From Lacibacter luteus (GTDB lineage: Bacteria; Bacteroidota; Bacteroidia; Chitinophagales; Chitinophagaceae): a stretch of DNA of 64,000 nucleotides. Each line of letters opens with the position of its first letter. Position 1 is the stretch's first letter. Positions 52,487 to 61,575 of this stretch are shown in pieces. A program made the position numbers and the translations under genes. The DNA is taken from assembly GCF_004118265.1 (NCBI RefSeq), contig NZ_SDHW01000002.1, positions 124,001-188,000 on the forward strand, in the 5' to 3' direction. The notes under the pieces were generated by a model that saw only the letters and a list, made by a program, of their open reading frames with translations, had not been told where the DNA came from and ran no database searches.

Positions 52487-53086
52487 TTAACCGTTGTCTT
52501 TCCATCTCCACAAGTGTACACAAGCATAGGTGCGGTAAGGCTGCCATTTGGTTGCATGCTTCTGCATTTTTTCGTAGAGTTCCTTCTTGTTTTCGTATTC
52601 GATCTTGTACAGTTTGATCATTGCCTGCTGTATACCCAAATCATCTACCGGTAACACATCTTCATGCTGCAAAGCAAACATCAGGATCATTTCAACCGTC
52701 CAGCGCCCCACACCTTTTATCTGTGTTAATTTTTCAATTACGGCTTCGTTGCTCATTTTGTACAATTGCCCATCGGTGATCTTTTCTTCAATAAAAAACC
52801 GGCAAACGTTCTGCACATAATTCGCTTTGGCATTGCTCAACCCTATGCCCCTCAATGTTTCAAACGGCGTATCGAGTATCTGTTGTGCGGTTGGTTCTTT
52901 CTTTCCGTATAAAGCAAGAAAGCGGTTGTAAATAACATCGGCCACTTTTGTACTCAATTGCTGACTCATGATGGAAGCACAGAGATAGAGATAGATCTTC
53001 TTCCGTTTCACCAGCTCATGTGGTTCCTGTGCGTCTATTACTTTCTTTAGTTTTTTGTCTTTGGTAAGATGTTCGATGTAGTGCAT
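52487..53086 (-). CDS. DNA-3-methyladenine glycosylase, AlkA/HhH-GPD type
   Basis: 199 residues. Helix-hairpin-helix LTQIKGVGRWTVEMILMFAL (120-139) and the catalytic Asp at 149 (LPVDDLGIQQAM) are the HhH-GPD signature. MSQQLSTKVADVIYNRFLALYG is the usual N-terminal core. It excises alkylated bases from DNA, leaving an abasic site. It lacks the N-terminal extension of E. coli AlkA. Confidence 0.88.
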   Translation of the reverse strand: MHYIEHLTKDKKLKKVIDAQEPHELVKRKKIYLYLCASIMSQQLSTKVADVIYNRFLALYGKKEPTAQQILDTPFETLRGIGLSNAKANYVQNVCRFFIEEKITDGQLYKMSNEAVIEKLTQIKGVGRWTVEMILMFALQHEDVLPVDDLGIQQAMIKLYKIEYENKKELYEKMQKHATKWQPYRTYACVHLWRWKDNG

Positions 53087-53120
53087 GTTGATTGAATAAG
53101 GTTTTGTTGAAGTTTAAGGT

Positions 53121-53144
53121 GTCTGACGTCTGCGACGTCCTGAC
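53121..53144. repeat. GTCTGACG-type repeat
   Basis: GTCTGACGTC, TGC, GACGTCCTGAC: two GACGTC palindromes 3 bases apart that can pair. The GTCTGACG start matches the 21361-21428 element. It lies in the 157-base divergent gap between alkA-like and lpxH-like genes. Confidence 0.45.
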
Positions 53145-53243
53145 ATCAGCTTAACAATTTCATTACAATTTATTCATTCTCTCTTAATCATTCATCAATA
53201 TTCCGGTAACAGAAAAATGGAAGCTTTGTAAAACCCCTTCTTT

Positions 53244-54056
53244 GTGAAGACATTTTACAAAACAATCATCCTTTCCGATATCCACCTCGGCATCCGTAAC
53301 TCACGGGTAAAGGAAGTAGTGGAGTTTTTGCAGCAGCACCGGTGCGAAACGCTCATCCTCAATGGCGACATCATCGATGGCTGGCAACTGCGAAAATCGG
53401 GTGAGTGGAAAAAGAAGCACACCGCTTTCTTCCGCATCATTATGAAGTACATGCACAAGTACAACACAAAAGTGATTTACCTGCGTGGCAACCATGATGA
53501 TTTTCTGGATGAGATACTGCCGTTTTCATTTGGTCAGTTTATCATCAAACGTCATCACACATTACAAAGCGGCGATAAAAAATACTTCGTCGTACACGGC
53601 GATATTTTTGATACGGTTACTACCAAATTAAAATGGCTGGCCAAGCTGGGTGATGTCGGTTACACATTTCTGTTGTGGGCAAACCGCCATTACAACCAGT
53701 ATCGCACCAAAAGAGGATTGCCTTATTATTCTTTGTCGCAGGTGGTAAAGGCAAAAGTAAAATCTGCAGTTTCGTTTATATCCGATTATGAAGAACAACT
53801 CTGTGCTGTAGCTGCTGCCAATAATTGCGATGGCATCATCTGCGGACATATTCACCAGGCAGCTGATAAAACGATTAACAATATTCATTACCTCAACAGT
53901 GGCGACTGGGTGGAAACAATGAGTGCGTTGGTTGAAACCACTGATGGTAAATGGAGCATTCTTTACTACAACGAATGGTTGCAGCAACAGCAACCTGTTG
54001 AAGCAAGCATGAACAACACTGTATTTATTCCGAACCTCACAGCTGAATTAGCATAA
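53244..54056 (+). CDS. UDP-2,3-diacylglucosamine diphosphatase (LpxH-like) phosphoesterase
   Basis: 270 residues from a GTG start. Calcineurin-like metal motifs SDIHLG, GDIIDGW, RGNHDDF, HGDIFD and GHIHQ are all present. LpxH cuts UDP-2,3-diacylglucosamine in lipid A synthesis; related enzymes act on other substrates, so the precise role is uncertain. A glycosyltransferase gene starts 2 bases after the stop, in the same transcript. Confidence 0.85.
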   Translation: MKTFYKTIILSDIHLGIRNSRVKEVVEFLQQHRCETLILNGDIIDGWQLRKSGEWKKKHTAFFRIIMKYMHKYNTKVIYLRGNHDDFLDEILPFSFGQFIIKRHHTLQSGDKKYFVVHGDIFDTVTTKLKWLAKLGDVGYTFLLWANRHYNQYRTKRGLPYYSLSQVVKAKVKSAVSFISDYEEQLCAVAAANNCDGIICGHIHQAADKTINNIHYLNSGDWVETMSALVETTDGKWSILYYNEWLQQQQPVEASMNNTVFIPNLTAELA

Positions 54057-54058
54057 GT

Positions 54059-55246
54059 ATGAACAAAACATTTGTGTTTGCCGTTCAAGGCGAAGGAAGG
54101 GGACATTTAACACAGGCCATTGCTACTTATGATCTGCTTACTGCACGTGGGCATAAAGTTGCTGCTGTACTTATTGGCAGCAGCAAGCGCAGGGAAATTC
54201 CTGCGTTTGTTCGTGAACGCATTAAAGCGCCCATCATCACCTACCGCAGCCCCAACTTTGTTACGTGCAAACACAATAAATCGATCCGCATTACATCAAC
54301 CGTAGTTAAGAACATGCTCTACTGGAAAACCTATCGCAAGAGCATGCAACTGATTCGTGAAGTAATGCAGCAATACAAACCCGATCTGCTGTTGAATTTT
54401 TATGAACCACTCATCGGCCTTTGCTCCATCTTTAAAAAATTCGATTGTAAGATTGTTTCTGTTGCACACCAGTATATTTATCTGCATCCTTCTTTTTCTT
54501 TTCCGGAAGAAGGAAGCAAGCGTGAAGCTTATGCCATAAAACAATACACAAAACTTACAGCAAAGGGCTCCGATCATTTACTGGCATTATCGTTTTATCC
54601 GTTAACACCTGTTACACACAGGAACATTACTATCTGTCCGCCGCTGTTGCGCAAAGATGTATTTCAGCAGGAAGTATTTGGCGGCAATCATGTACTGGCA
54701 TATTTGTTAAACTCCGGCTATATGCAGGAAATTATCAACTGGCACAAAGCGCATCCCGATGTGGAATTGCATTGCTTCACCGACAGTGCAACGGTGAAGG
54801 GCCGCTGGCATTACGATGAAACACTTTGTTTCCACTCGCTCGATGATCAGAAATTTTTACACTATATGGCCAATGCAAAAGCATTGGTTACAACAGCGGG
54901 TTTTGAAAGTGTATGTGAGGCGATGTATTTTGGCAAACCGGTGTTGATGGTTCCTGTGCAAGGCCATTTTGAACAATGGTGTAACTCCCGTGATGCAGCC
55001 AAAGCAGGAGCAGGAACACATGCCGAAAGTTTTAACCTGGATGTGCTGCTCGATTATCTGCCACAGCATCAACACAACACCGAAGCCTTCCGCCAATGGA
55101 CCAAACAAACCAAACAGCTGATGCTGCAATGTTTTGCCGATGTATTGCATCAGCCGGTAGAAGAATTGGTGAGTGAAGAAAAAACCTCAAGCCTGTTCGA
55201 TCTGCAATCGATACTTTCTGTAAACACACAGTTGGGACATAGCTGA
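54059..55246 (+). CDS. MurG-like glycosyltransferase
   Basis: 395 residues. GT-B fold: N-terminal QGEGRGHLTQAIATYDLLTARGHKV and C-terminal donor-binding LVTTAGFESVCEAMYFGKPVLMVPVQGHFEQ, as in GT28/MurG-type enzymes. Acceptor unknown; probably a lipid or envelope glycan because it is coupled to the LpxH-like gene. A TACGAGG repeat follows. Confidence 0.82.
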   Translation: MNKTFVFAVQGEGRGHLTQAIATYDLLTARGHKVAAVLIGSSKRREIPAFVRERIKAPIITYRSPNFVTCKHNKSIRITSTVVKNMLYWKTYRKSMQLIREVMQQYKPDLLLNFYEPLIGLCSIFKKFDCKIVSVAHQYIYLHPSFSFPEEGSKREAYAIKQYTKLTAKGSDHLLALSFYPLTPVTHRNITICPPLLRKDVFQQEVFGGNHVLAYLLNSGYMQEIINWHKAHPDVELHCFTDSATVKGRWHYDETLCFHSLDDQKFLHYMANAKALVTTAGFESVCEAMYFGKPVLMVPVQGHFEQWCNSRDAAKAGAGTHAESFNLDVLLDYLPQHQHNTEAFRQWTKQTKQLMLQCFADVLHQPVEELVSEEKTSSLFDLQSILSVNTQLGHS

Positions 55247-55250
55247 AGAA

Positions 55251-55280
55251 AAGTACGAGGTACGAAGTTGGAAGTACGAT
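55251..55280. repeat. TACGAAGTTGGAAGTACGA repeat
   Basis: Intergenic, right after the glycosyltransferase stop. Matches the cysS internal copy (55831-55860, opposite strand) at 17 of 19 bases, and shares TACGAGGTACGA with 34497-34515. Confidence 0.65.
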
Positions 55281-55370
55281 TACATGAGCGGAGTCGAGAT
55301 GCGAGCGTAATTAGAATGTAAATTTTAGGATGTGCAGTCACCCTTCGGGTGAGCAGACATCGTCCCTGCT

Positions 55371-55409
55371 AAAATAAAAAAGAGGAGCAATGCTCCTCTT
55401 TTTTATTTT
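55371..55409. terminator. Strong bidirectional terminator
   Basis: A 19-base-pair perfect stem with GAGGAGCA / TGCTCCTC at its core and A/T tracts on either side. Between the convergent glycosyltransferase and cysS genes. Confidence 0.9.
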
Positions 55410-55419
55410 GTAGTAAACA

Positions 55420-56913
55420 TTATAACGAATAACTCATTCCGCCATCTTTCTCATCTTTCAACTGTATACCAAGCTCAGCTAATTGATTACGGATCTTATC
55501 GCTTGTAACAAAGTCTTTCTTTGCTTTTGCATCTTTACGCAGCTCAATCAATATCTGCATCACCGAATTAAAACGTCCGCTGTCTTCACCGCTGATATTC
55601 TTCAACCCAAAAATAGTTTCAATATACAGCTTCAGTTTTTCCTGCAGCAAAGCAATGGTATCGCTGCTCAATGCATCAGCCGCAATATGTTTGTCTTTAA
55701 TACCATTGATGATTGGCACCAGTTCAAACATACTCGCCAATACTTTCGCCGTGTTCAAATCATCATTCATGAATTCGTCGAACTCAGCTATCAGCTGCAA
55801 TACTTTTTCATTAACCGACTTGTCTTTCGCTTCGTACTTCGTACTTCCAGTTTCGTACTTAGCTAACCATTCGTATGCTTCCATCAAACGCTTCAATCCT
55901 TTCTCTGCAGCCTGCAATGCTTCATTACCAAAATCGAGTGTGCTTCTGTACTGTGTTTGCAGAATAAAGAAACGCACCGTCATCGGGTGATAAGCTTTCT
56001 CCAGTATCGGATGATCGCCACTGAATAACTCCGTTAACTTGATAACGTTGTTATAACTCTTCCCCATCTTCTTACCATTGATGGTGATCATGTTATTGTG
56101 CATCCAGTAACGTACCGGTGCAGTATGATTGCAGATAGTGCTTTGTGCAATTTCACTTTCATGATGCGGAAACTGCAGATCCATACCACCACCATGTATA
56201 TCGAACTGTGCACCTAAATATTTTGTTGCCATAGCCGAGCATTCAATATGCCAGCCGGGAAAACCAACGCCCCACGGACTTTGCCAACGCATAATGTGTT
56301 CCGGTGCTGCACTTTTCCAGAGAGCAAAGTCTGCACGGTCACGCTTTTCATCCTGGCCTTCCAGCTCACGTGTTGTTTCAAGCAGTTCATCAATTACACG
56401 ACCGCTTAATTTTCCATAGTCATGCGATGCTGCATATTTCTTTACATCAAAATAAACCGAGCCATTTACTTCATATCCATAACCAGCTTCAATGATCTGT
56501 TGAATCATGCCGATCTGTTCTACAATATGCCCGGTTGCAGTTGGTTCAATGGAAGGCGGAACTGTATTGAACTGATCCATGGCCCAATGAAACAGGTTGG
56601 TATATTTCTGCACCAGTTCCATCGGCTCCAGTTTTTCTAAAATGGCCTTGGTTGAAATTTTATCTTCTGCTTCACGGCCTTCTTCTTCAAAATGGCCGGC
56701 ATCGGTAATATTGCGTACATAACGCACTTTGTAACCAAGATGCGTAAGGTAACGATACAACACATCGAACGTAATGTAAGGCCTTGCATGACCAAGATGA
56801 CTTTCGCCACTAACGGTTGGTCCGCACACGTACATGCCCACATGACCGGGTGTAATGGATTCAAAAACTTCTTTCTGGCGTGTAAGGGAATTATAAACTT
56901 TTAACTGCGACAT
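55420..56913 (-). CDS. cysS: Cysteinyl-tRNA synthetase
   Basis: 497 residues. Class I signatures: [18 protein letters not shown] (HIGH motif), [10 protein letters not shown] (zinc cysteine), WHIECSAM and KKMGKSYNN (KMSKS-type loop). It charges tRNA-Cys. The DALR-like C-terminal domain follows. It is about 35 residues longer than E. coli CysRS; part of this is the loop [16 protein letters not shown] at about residues 351-366, encoded by sequence very like the intergenic TACGAAG repeat, in frame with no stop. Confidence 0.96.
   Translation of the reverse strand: MSQLKVYNSLTRQKEVFESITPGHVGMYVCGPTVSGESHLGHARPYITFDVLYRYLTHLGYKVRYVRNITDAGHFEEEGREAEDKISTKAILEKLEPMELVQKYTNLFHWAMDQFNTVPPSIEPTATGHIVEQIGMIQQIIEAGYGYEVNGSVYFDVKKYAASHDYGKLSGRVIDELLETTRELEGQDEKRDRADFALWKSAAPEHIMRWQSPWGVGFPGWHIECSAMATKYLGAQFDIHGGGMDLQFPHHESEIAQSTICNHTAPVRYWMHNNMITINGKKMGKSYNNVIKLTELFSGDHPILEKAYHPMTVRFFILQTQYRSTLDFGNEALQAAEKGLKRLMEAYEWLAKYETGSTKYEAKDKSVNEKVLQLIAEFDEFMNDDLNTAKVLASMFELVPIINGIKDKHIAADALSSDTIALLQEKLKLYIETIFGLKNISGEDSGRFNSVMQILIELRKDAKAKKDFVTSDKIRNQLAELGIQLKDEKDGGMSYSL
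55831..55860 (-). repeat. In-frame copy of the TACGAAG repeat within cysS
   Basis: On the minus strand: AAGTACGAAACTGGAAG then TACGAAGTACGAA, which encodes [10 protein letters not shown]. Two of 19 bases differ from the intergenic copy at 55251-55280. It lies in a poorly conserved loop before the C-terminal domain. Confidence 0.6.
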
Positions 56914-56963
56914 AAACTATGTAATAATTGAATGAAGAATGTTGTAAAAAGGAGAATCTGTTA

Positions 56964-56977
56964 GCTGAAAAATCAGC
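56964..56977 (-). other. Small hairpin in the cysS leader
   Basis: GCTGA-AAAA-TCAGC, palindromic on both strands, about 50 bases before the cysS start; between the candidate promoter and the gene. Function unclear. Confidence 0.3.
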
Positions 56978-57022
56978 AACAACAGCTACAACAACAGGTA
57001 TGAAAGATTTTCTTCATTGAAA

Positions 57023-57030
57023 CAAAGATA
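57023..57030 (-). promoter_or_regulatory. Candidate -7 element of cysS
   Basis: TATCTTTG on the minus strand (TAnnTTTG), about 110 bases before the cysS start. It lies just beyond the EEP gene stop, so cysS would have a leader of about 100 bases. Confidence 0.4.
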
Positions 57031-57039
57031 GTATTTACA

Positions 57040-58182
57040 CTATTTCTGCGGTAATTTAAAATCGGCCAGCACCGGGCTGTGATCGCTTCTGTTGGTTTTA
57101 TGCACCTGTACCTGCTTTACAGAAAGCGCTTTGCTGTGCAGCACATAATCAATGCGCAAAGTGGGCGACAGGAATTTAAATGTGCGGCCAATGCCCCATC
57201 CTTTTTCGGTAAATGCATCGTACAAATCATCGCTGATGATCTGGTAGGCATTGGAGTTGGGCACATCATTCATATCGCCACACAGCACAACCGGATAAGG
57301 ACTTTCTTCAATTACTTTCCGGATATCTCTTGCCTGGCTGGAACGAAGCAGGTTGGCTGTTTTCATTTTGCGGAGAATGTTTTTACCTGCCGTTTGTACA
57401 TCGCCCATATCCTGCTGATCGATGTTTTCGATAAACTCATAATCCTTTTTGGCAAAGTGCATGCTCTGCAAATGAATATTGAAGAAACGAATGGTGTCGC
57501 CGTTGATTAATAAATCGGCCCAAAGGAATGTGTGGTTATATTCTTTGATGCTTTGTTCTTTTTTCCAGCGGATGATAGGGTAGTTTGAAAAGATGGCAAC
57601 GCAAAAAGGATGATAGCGTTCGTTCTTCTGCCGGATGTTGGTATGTACACCAAATGCCCTGTCGTTCGCCGCAGCCACATATTTATAGCCCAGCTTTTGT
57701 TTTACTTTTTGCAAGGTAATGGGCGATGATGTGTCGAGTGAAAAAACGAGCTCCTGGATAGCCAGCACATCCGCCTTTTTTTTCTTTGCTTCCTGCAACA
57801 TTGCATCATCCAGCAAACCTTTGTTTTCAAAAAAATTAAAGAGATGAGCGTTCCAGGTTACTACACGAAAAGTTCCTGCTTCTTTATTGGTTGTTTGCTT
57901 CGCTCCTGCATGAAATCCAAAGAATGAACCGATCAGATTCCAGCTAAGTAAAATTGTAATAACAGGTATCAATGCCAGCTTTCGTTTTACTATCACCCAA
58001 AAAACAAGAAAGCCCAGTTGCAGTAATAAGAGAAAAGGAAATAAAAGTGCAAACAGGTTAACGATCCAGGAAACACTTGCAGGCAAAGCCGGCAGCAGGT
58101 ATAATAACAGCATACAAACGCTTACAGCAATATTGCAGATGATAATAATGCGTTTGGTGAAGCTGCGAAAAAATCCCGCCAT
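57040..58182 (-). CDS. Membrane-anchored endonuclease/exonuclease/phosphatase family protein
   Basis: 380 residues. Three N-terminal membrane segments (about 10-30, 38-60 and 68-88), then an EEP domain: VVTWNAHLFNF, VLAIQELVF, FFNIHLQSM, VVLCGDMNDVPNS and NRSDHSPVLADF. The Asn, Glu, Asp and His of the catalytic site are present. Family members cleave phosphodiester or phosphate bonds; target unknown. It lies 4 bases after the rhomboid gene upstream, in one operon. Confidence 0.85.
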   Translation of the reverse strand: MAGFFRSFTKRIIIICNIAVSVCMLLLYLLPALPASVSWIVNLFALLFPFLLLLQLGFLVFWVIVKRKLALIPVITILLSWNLIGSFFGFHAGAKQTTNKEAGTFRVVTWNAHLFNFFENKGLLDDAMLQEAKKKKADVLAIQELVFSLDTSSPITLQKVKQKLGYKYVAAANDRAFGVHTNIRQKNERYHPFCVAIFSNYPIIRWKKEQSIKEYNHTFLWADLLINGDTIRFFNIHLQSMHFAKKDYEFIENIDQQDMGDVQTAGKNILRKMKTANLLRSSQARDIRKVIEESPYPVVLCGDMNDVPNSNAYQIISDDLYDAFTEKGWGIGRTFKFLSPTLRIDYVLHSKALSVKQVQVHKTNRSDHSPVLADFKLPQK

Positions 58183-58186
58183 AAGT

Positions 58187-59110
58187 TTATTCTTCGTTTT
58201 CGGCTGCCTTTTTGAGAATATCTTTTTCTTCTTCTGAAAGAGATTGATATCCTGTGCGGCTTATTTTATCAAGAATAGCATCAACCCGTTGTTCGCTAAC
58301 ATTGGGTTTACGTGTAAACGGTTGCTGTCCTTTGGTATTGTAAAATACTTCTTTCTTTATTGATTTTTTTGAAGTTGGTTTGGATGGATTAAACAGGTTG
58401 ATAAACCAATTGTATAAACGGTGCATCCACTCGCCGGGACTATTGCCGTTGCGTATTAAACGGATATACCAAAAACCCATACCTGCACCTGCAAGATGCG
58501 ACAGGTGATAAGGAAATGCAACACTGGCCAACCCTGCAAGATCAATTACAACATAAATAAGTGTAATAACCCAAAGCGGAATACCTCCGTTGATCATTGG
58601 GAACACCCGGTAATCGGGAGCTGTAACGGTTGTAGCAATTGCAACTGCCATTACACTTGCACCTGCGCCGAATAACTGGAAACTGCCGATGTTTGCCCTG
58701 AAACCGGGCAGCAGGTTCGCACTTGCAACAAAAAATACAACACCGGCTAAAGCACCATAAATGTAAACCGGAATAATGTGTTTATTACCGATCAGATCCT
58801 GCAACAGAAAACCAAATGCCCAAAGAAAAAGCATATTGCCGAGCAGGCTCCATACGCTTGCATGCGCAATCATGTGCGTAAGCAAAACCCATGGTCTTGA
58901 AATAAATCGAGACATATCTGCAGGCATGCCTATCCAATCGAGTATCTGCGATTGAAACAGCTCCATGTTAATGGGTGTAAGCTGATACACAATCTTTATA
59001 AATGTAATGATCACAAACACCATCACATTAATAAAAATGAGCATCATCAACGCATCACCATCTTCGCCAAAACGTATTCCTCTTTTCACTTTCGTCTGCA
59101 TGTAATTCAT
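58187..59110 (-). CDS. Rhomboid-family intramembrane protease (divergent)
   Basis: 307 residues. Six helices; LLTHMIAHASVWSLLGNMLFLWAFG, GAGASVMAV with Ser152 and HLSHLAGAGMGF with His205 give the dyad. The usual GASG is GASV. A charged C-terminal tail (about 230-307) is present. An alternative ATG lies at 59101. Gap of 14 bases to the next rhomboid upstream. Confidence 0.82.
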   Translation of the reverse strand: MNYMQTKVKRGIRFGEDGDALMMLIFINVMVFVIITFIKIVYQLTPINMELFQSQILDWIGMPADMSRFISRPWVLLTHMIAHASVWSLLGNMLFLWAFGFLLQDLIGNKHIIPVYIYGALAGVVFFVASANLLPGFRANIGSFQLFGAGASVMAVAIATTVTAPDYRVFPMINGGIPLWVITLIYVVIDLAGLASVAFPYHLSHLAGAGMGFWYIRLIRNGNSPGEWMHRLYNWFINLFNPSKPTSKKSIKKEVFYNTKGQQPFTRKPNVSEQRVDAILDKISRTGYQSLSEEEKDILKKAAENEE

Positions 59111-59124
59111 AAATCAATCTTTTA

Positions 59125-59964
59125 TCAATAAAACGTATTACGGTTTGTTTTGTTCCAGTAAAGTACAAGTAGAAAGCCAATTAATGCACCGCCCAAGTGC
59201 GCAAAGTGTGCAACATTGCCGCCGCTATTTGTATACACCATCCATAATTCCCCAGCAGTATAAAAAAGTACCAACCACTTGGCTTTAATCGGGAAAATAA
59301 GGTTGGAATAGATGTACGAATTAGGAAACAAATAACCGAAGGCTGCTAAACAACCAAAAACAGCACCTGAAGCCCCAACGGTTGGTCTGCTTACAATTAA
59401 ATCGCCTGTTTTCTTTACAAACACAAGACTATCGCTTACAAAAGCAGCATTCTGAATATCGTTTGACCATTTGTTTGCAAACTCATTTACTTCATCCAAG
59501 CCTATAGCTTGCGGCACTCCATATTTTTGGAAAAAACTGACAAACTTATCTAAGCTGGGAGAAGATGTATAAGCTGTGACTTCGCTAACTATTGGATATA
59601 ATTCATACGAAAGCCAACCTAAATGTATCAGCGCTGCTCCTAATCCGGATACAATATAAAAGACTAGAAATTTCTTTGAGCCCCAAAAATTTTCAAGTTT
59701 GTTACCAAACAACCATAACGCAAACATATTGTAAAAGAAATGACCAAAATCGCCATGCATAAACAAATGCGTTATCATTTGATGTGGCATAAATAAGCTC
59801 GAGTGCACACTATGCAATGCGAAATAATCAAAAAGGCGGTCATGATATCCTGATACGTCTGCAGTGTATTGTGCCAGTAATACCAAAGCATTAATAATAA
59901 TTAAGTTCTTAATTACTGGTGCTAAAAGCTGAAAACCTCCTGGTCGAATTTGCTGATAACTCAC
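59125..59964 (-). CDS. Rhomboid-family intramembrane serine protease
   Basis: 279 residues. MITHLFMHGDFGHFFYNMFALWLFG, then VGASGAVFG with Ser199 and VAHFAHLGGALIGF with His256. Between the second and third helix pairs there is an insertion of about 70 residues (about 118-193) that should lie in the periplasm or surface and is not typical. It starts a three-gene operon with the second rhomboid and the EEP gene. Confidence 0.85.
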   Translation of the reverse strand: MSYQQIRPGGFQLLAPVIKNLIIINALVLLAQYTADVSGYHDRLFDYFALHSVHSSLFMPHQMITHLFMHGDFGHFFYNMFALWLFGNKLENFWGSKKFLVFYIVSGLGAALIHLGWLSYELYPIVSEVTAYTSSPSLDKFVSFFQKYGVPQAIGLDEVNEFANKWSNDIQNAAFVSDSLVFVKKTGDLIVSRPTVGASGAVFGCLAAFGYLFPNSYIYSNLIFPIKAKWLVLFYTAGELWMVYTNSGGNVAHFAHLGGALIGFLLVLYWNKTNRNTFY

Positions 59965-60042
59965 GAATATCTCTTTGGTTTATTGTAAACGTCAAAATTA
60001 CTTCAAACTGTCACTCGCAGGCTTTCGCCCAAATTTTAAACA

Positions 60043-61494
60043 TCAACTCCTTAACACCAACGCCGCTACATTTTCGATATGGTGTGTGTGCGGAAACATA
60101 TCTACCGGTTGCAATTGCTCCACTACATATTTTTCGTTGAGCAGTTGCAGATCTCTTGCTTGGGTAGAAGGGTTGCAGCTTACATACACAATACGTGGCG
60201 CTTCTATTTCCAACAGTTTTTTAACCAGCTTTTCGTGCATACCTGCACGTGGCGGATCGGTAATAATTACATCGGGCCTGCCATGTGCTGCAAAAAACGC
60301 ATCGTTGCAAATGTCAATCACATCACCTGCATAAAACGAAGTATTGGTTAAGCCATTTGCTGCTGCATTCTGTTTCGCATCTTCAATGGCCTCTGCCACC
60401 GCTTCCACGCCAATAATCTTTTTAGCACCTCTGCTACAGAAAATGCCAATACTTCCTGTACCGCAATAGAGATCGTACAGCACTTCGTTACCGGTAAGCT
60501 TTGCAAAAGCTCTTGTTACTTTATACAACTCTTCGCCTTGCTTTGTATTGGTTTGAAAGAATGATTTCGGGCCGATCTTGAATACAAACTCTTCCAGCTT
60601 TTCGGTTACATAACCACTGCCGAAATAAGTCTGCGGCTGCAGATCGTAAATAGTATCGTTCCATTTAGGATTGATGGTGTACAGCAAAGTTGTTATTTCC
60701 GGAAACTCATCCAGCAATGCCTTAAACAGGAGCTCACGGTTGGGCACATCATCATAACCGAAAGTGATGTTCACCATTACTTCGCCGGTGGTGGTCATGC
60801 GAAAGATCATGGTACGCAGCCAGCCTTCGTGTGCTTTAATATCGTAAAACGAAAAACCATTCTTCTTTGCAAACTCACGTACAAAATTGCGGATGGCATT
60901 GTTCGGTTCCTGTTGCAGATAGCAGGTGTGGATGTCGATGACCTTATCAAAGATTTTCGGCACATGATAGCCCAAAGCAACATCGGGAGCTGCTGTCGAT
61001 TCCGCTTCTCCTCCTTCTGGTTGTGCTTCCCGCTGCTTATCACGCTCCAGCAATTCTTCTCTTGTTAAGTAGCGTTTACTGCTGAAGGTATATTCCAGTT
61101 TATTGCGATAGTATTTGGTTTGTTTTGCACCAACTATGGGCAGCATTTCAGGTAATTCAATACGGCCAATACGTTTCAGGTTCTGTTCCACTTCCCGTTG
61201 CTTGTAGGCGATCTGTTGCTCGTAGGGCAACATTTGCCATTTGCAGCCGCCACATAATCCAAAATGCTCACAAAACGGACTGGTTCGTTGCGGCGAATAA
61301 CTATGAAAGTGTACGGCTTTACCTTCGGCCCAGTCTTTTTTACTTTTCCCAAGCTGAATATTGACCACATCGCCGGGTACTGCACCCTCAATAAAAATCA
61401 CTTTTCCATCAACACGGGCAATCGATTTTCCTTCGGCAGCATAATCTTCTACCGTTACCTGTTCCAGTATGCGTATTTTCTGTTTTTTTCTCAC
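60043..61494 (-). CDS. rlmD: 23S rRNA (uracil-5-)-methyltransferase RlmD
   Basis: 483 residues from the GTG at 61494, giving MRKKQKIRILEQVTVEDYAAEG; the longer ATG frame runs through the promoter. N-terminal TRAM domain (IRILEQVTVEDYAAEGKSIARVDGKVIFIEGAVPGDVV), then the 4Fe-4S cysteines (CEHFGLCGGCKWQ), a SAM-binding LYDLYCGTGSIGIF and DPPRAGMHEKLVKKLLEIEAPRIVYVSCNPSTQARDL with the catalytic Cys. It methylates a uracil of 23S rRNA. Confidence 0.92.
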   Translation of the reverse strand: MRKKQKIRILEQVTVEDYAAEGKSIARVDGKVIFIEGAVPGDVVNIQLGKSKKDWAEGKAVHFHSYSPQRTSPFCEHFGLCGGCKWQMLPYEQQIAYKQREVEQNLKRIGRIELPEMLPIVGAKQTKYYRNKLEYTFSSKRYLTREELLERDKQREAQPEGGEAESTAAPDVALGYHVPKIFDKVIDIHTCYLQQEPNNAIRNFVREFAKKNGFSFYDIKAHEGWLRTMIFRMTTTGEVMVNITFGYDDVPNRELLFKALLDEFPEITTLLYTINPKWNDTIYDLQPQTYFGSGYVTEKLEEFVFKIGPKSFFQTNTKQGEELYKVTRAFAKLTGNEVLYDLYCGTGSIGIFCSRGAKKIIGVEAVAEAIEDAKQNAAANGLTNTSFYAGDVIDICNDAFFAAHGRPDVIITDPPRAGMHEKLVKKLLEIEAPRIVYVSCNPSTQARDLQLLNEKYVVEQLQPVDMFPHTHHIENVAALVLRS

Positions 61495-61498
61495 GGCG

Positions 61499-61506
61499 CA
61501 AAGGTA
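61499..61506 (-). promoter_or_regulatory. Candidate -7 element of rlmD
   Basis: TACCTTTG on the minus strand, 4 bases before the GTG start; a leaderless or nearly leaderless mRNA would result. Confidence 0.4.
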
Positions 61507-61561
61507 ACAAACCATGGCTTTGCAAATCGTTAACAGCAAGGCAAAGCTTTTGAATTAACTT

Positions 61562-61569
61562 TACCTTCG
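61562..61569 (+). promoter_or_regulatory. Candidate -7 element of the TlpA-like gene
   Basis: TACCTTCG, one base from TAnnTTTG, 6 bases before the ATG at 61576. Confidence 0.3.
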
Positions 61570-61575
61570 GTCGCT

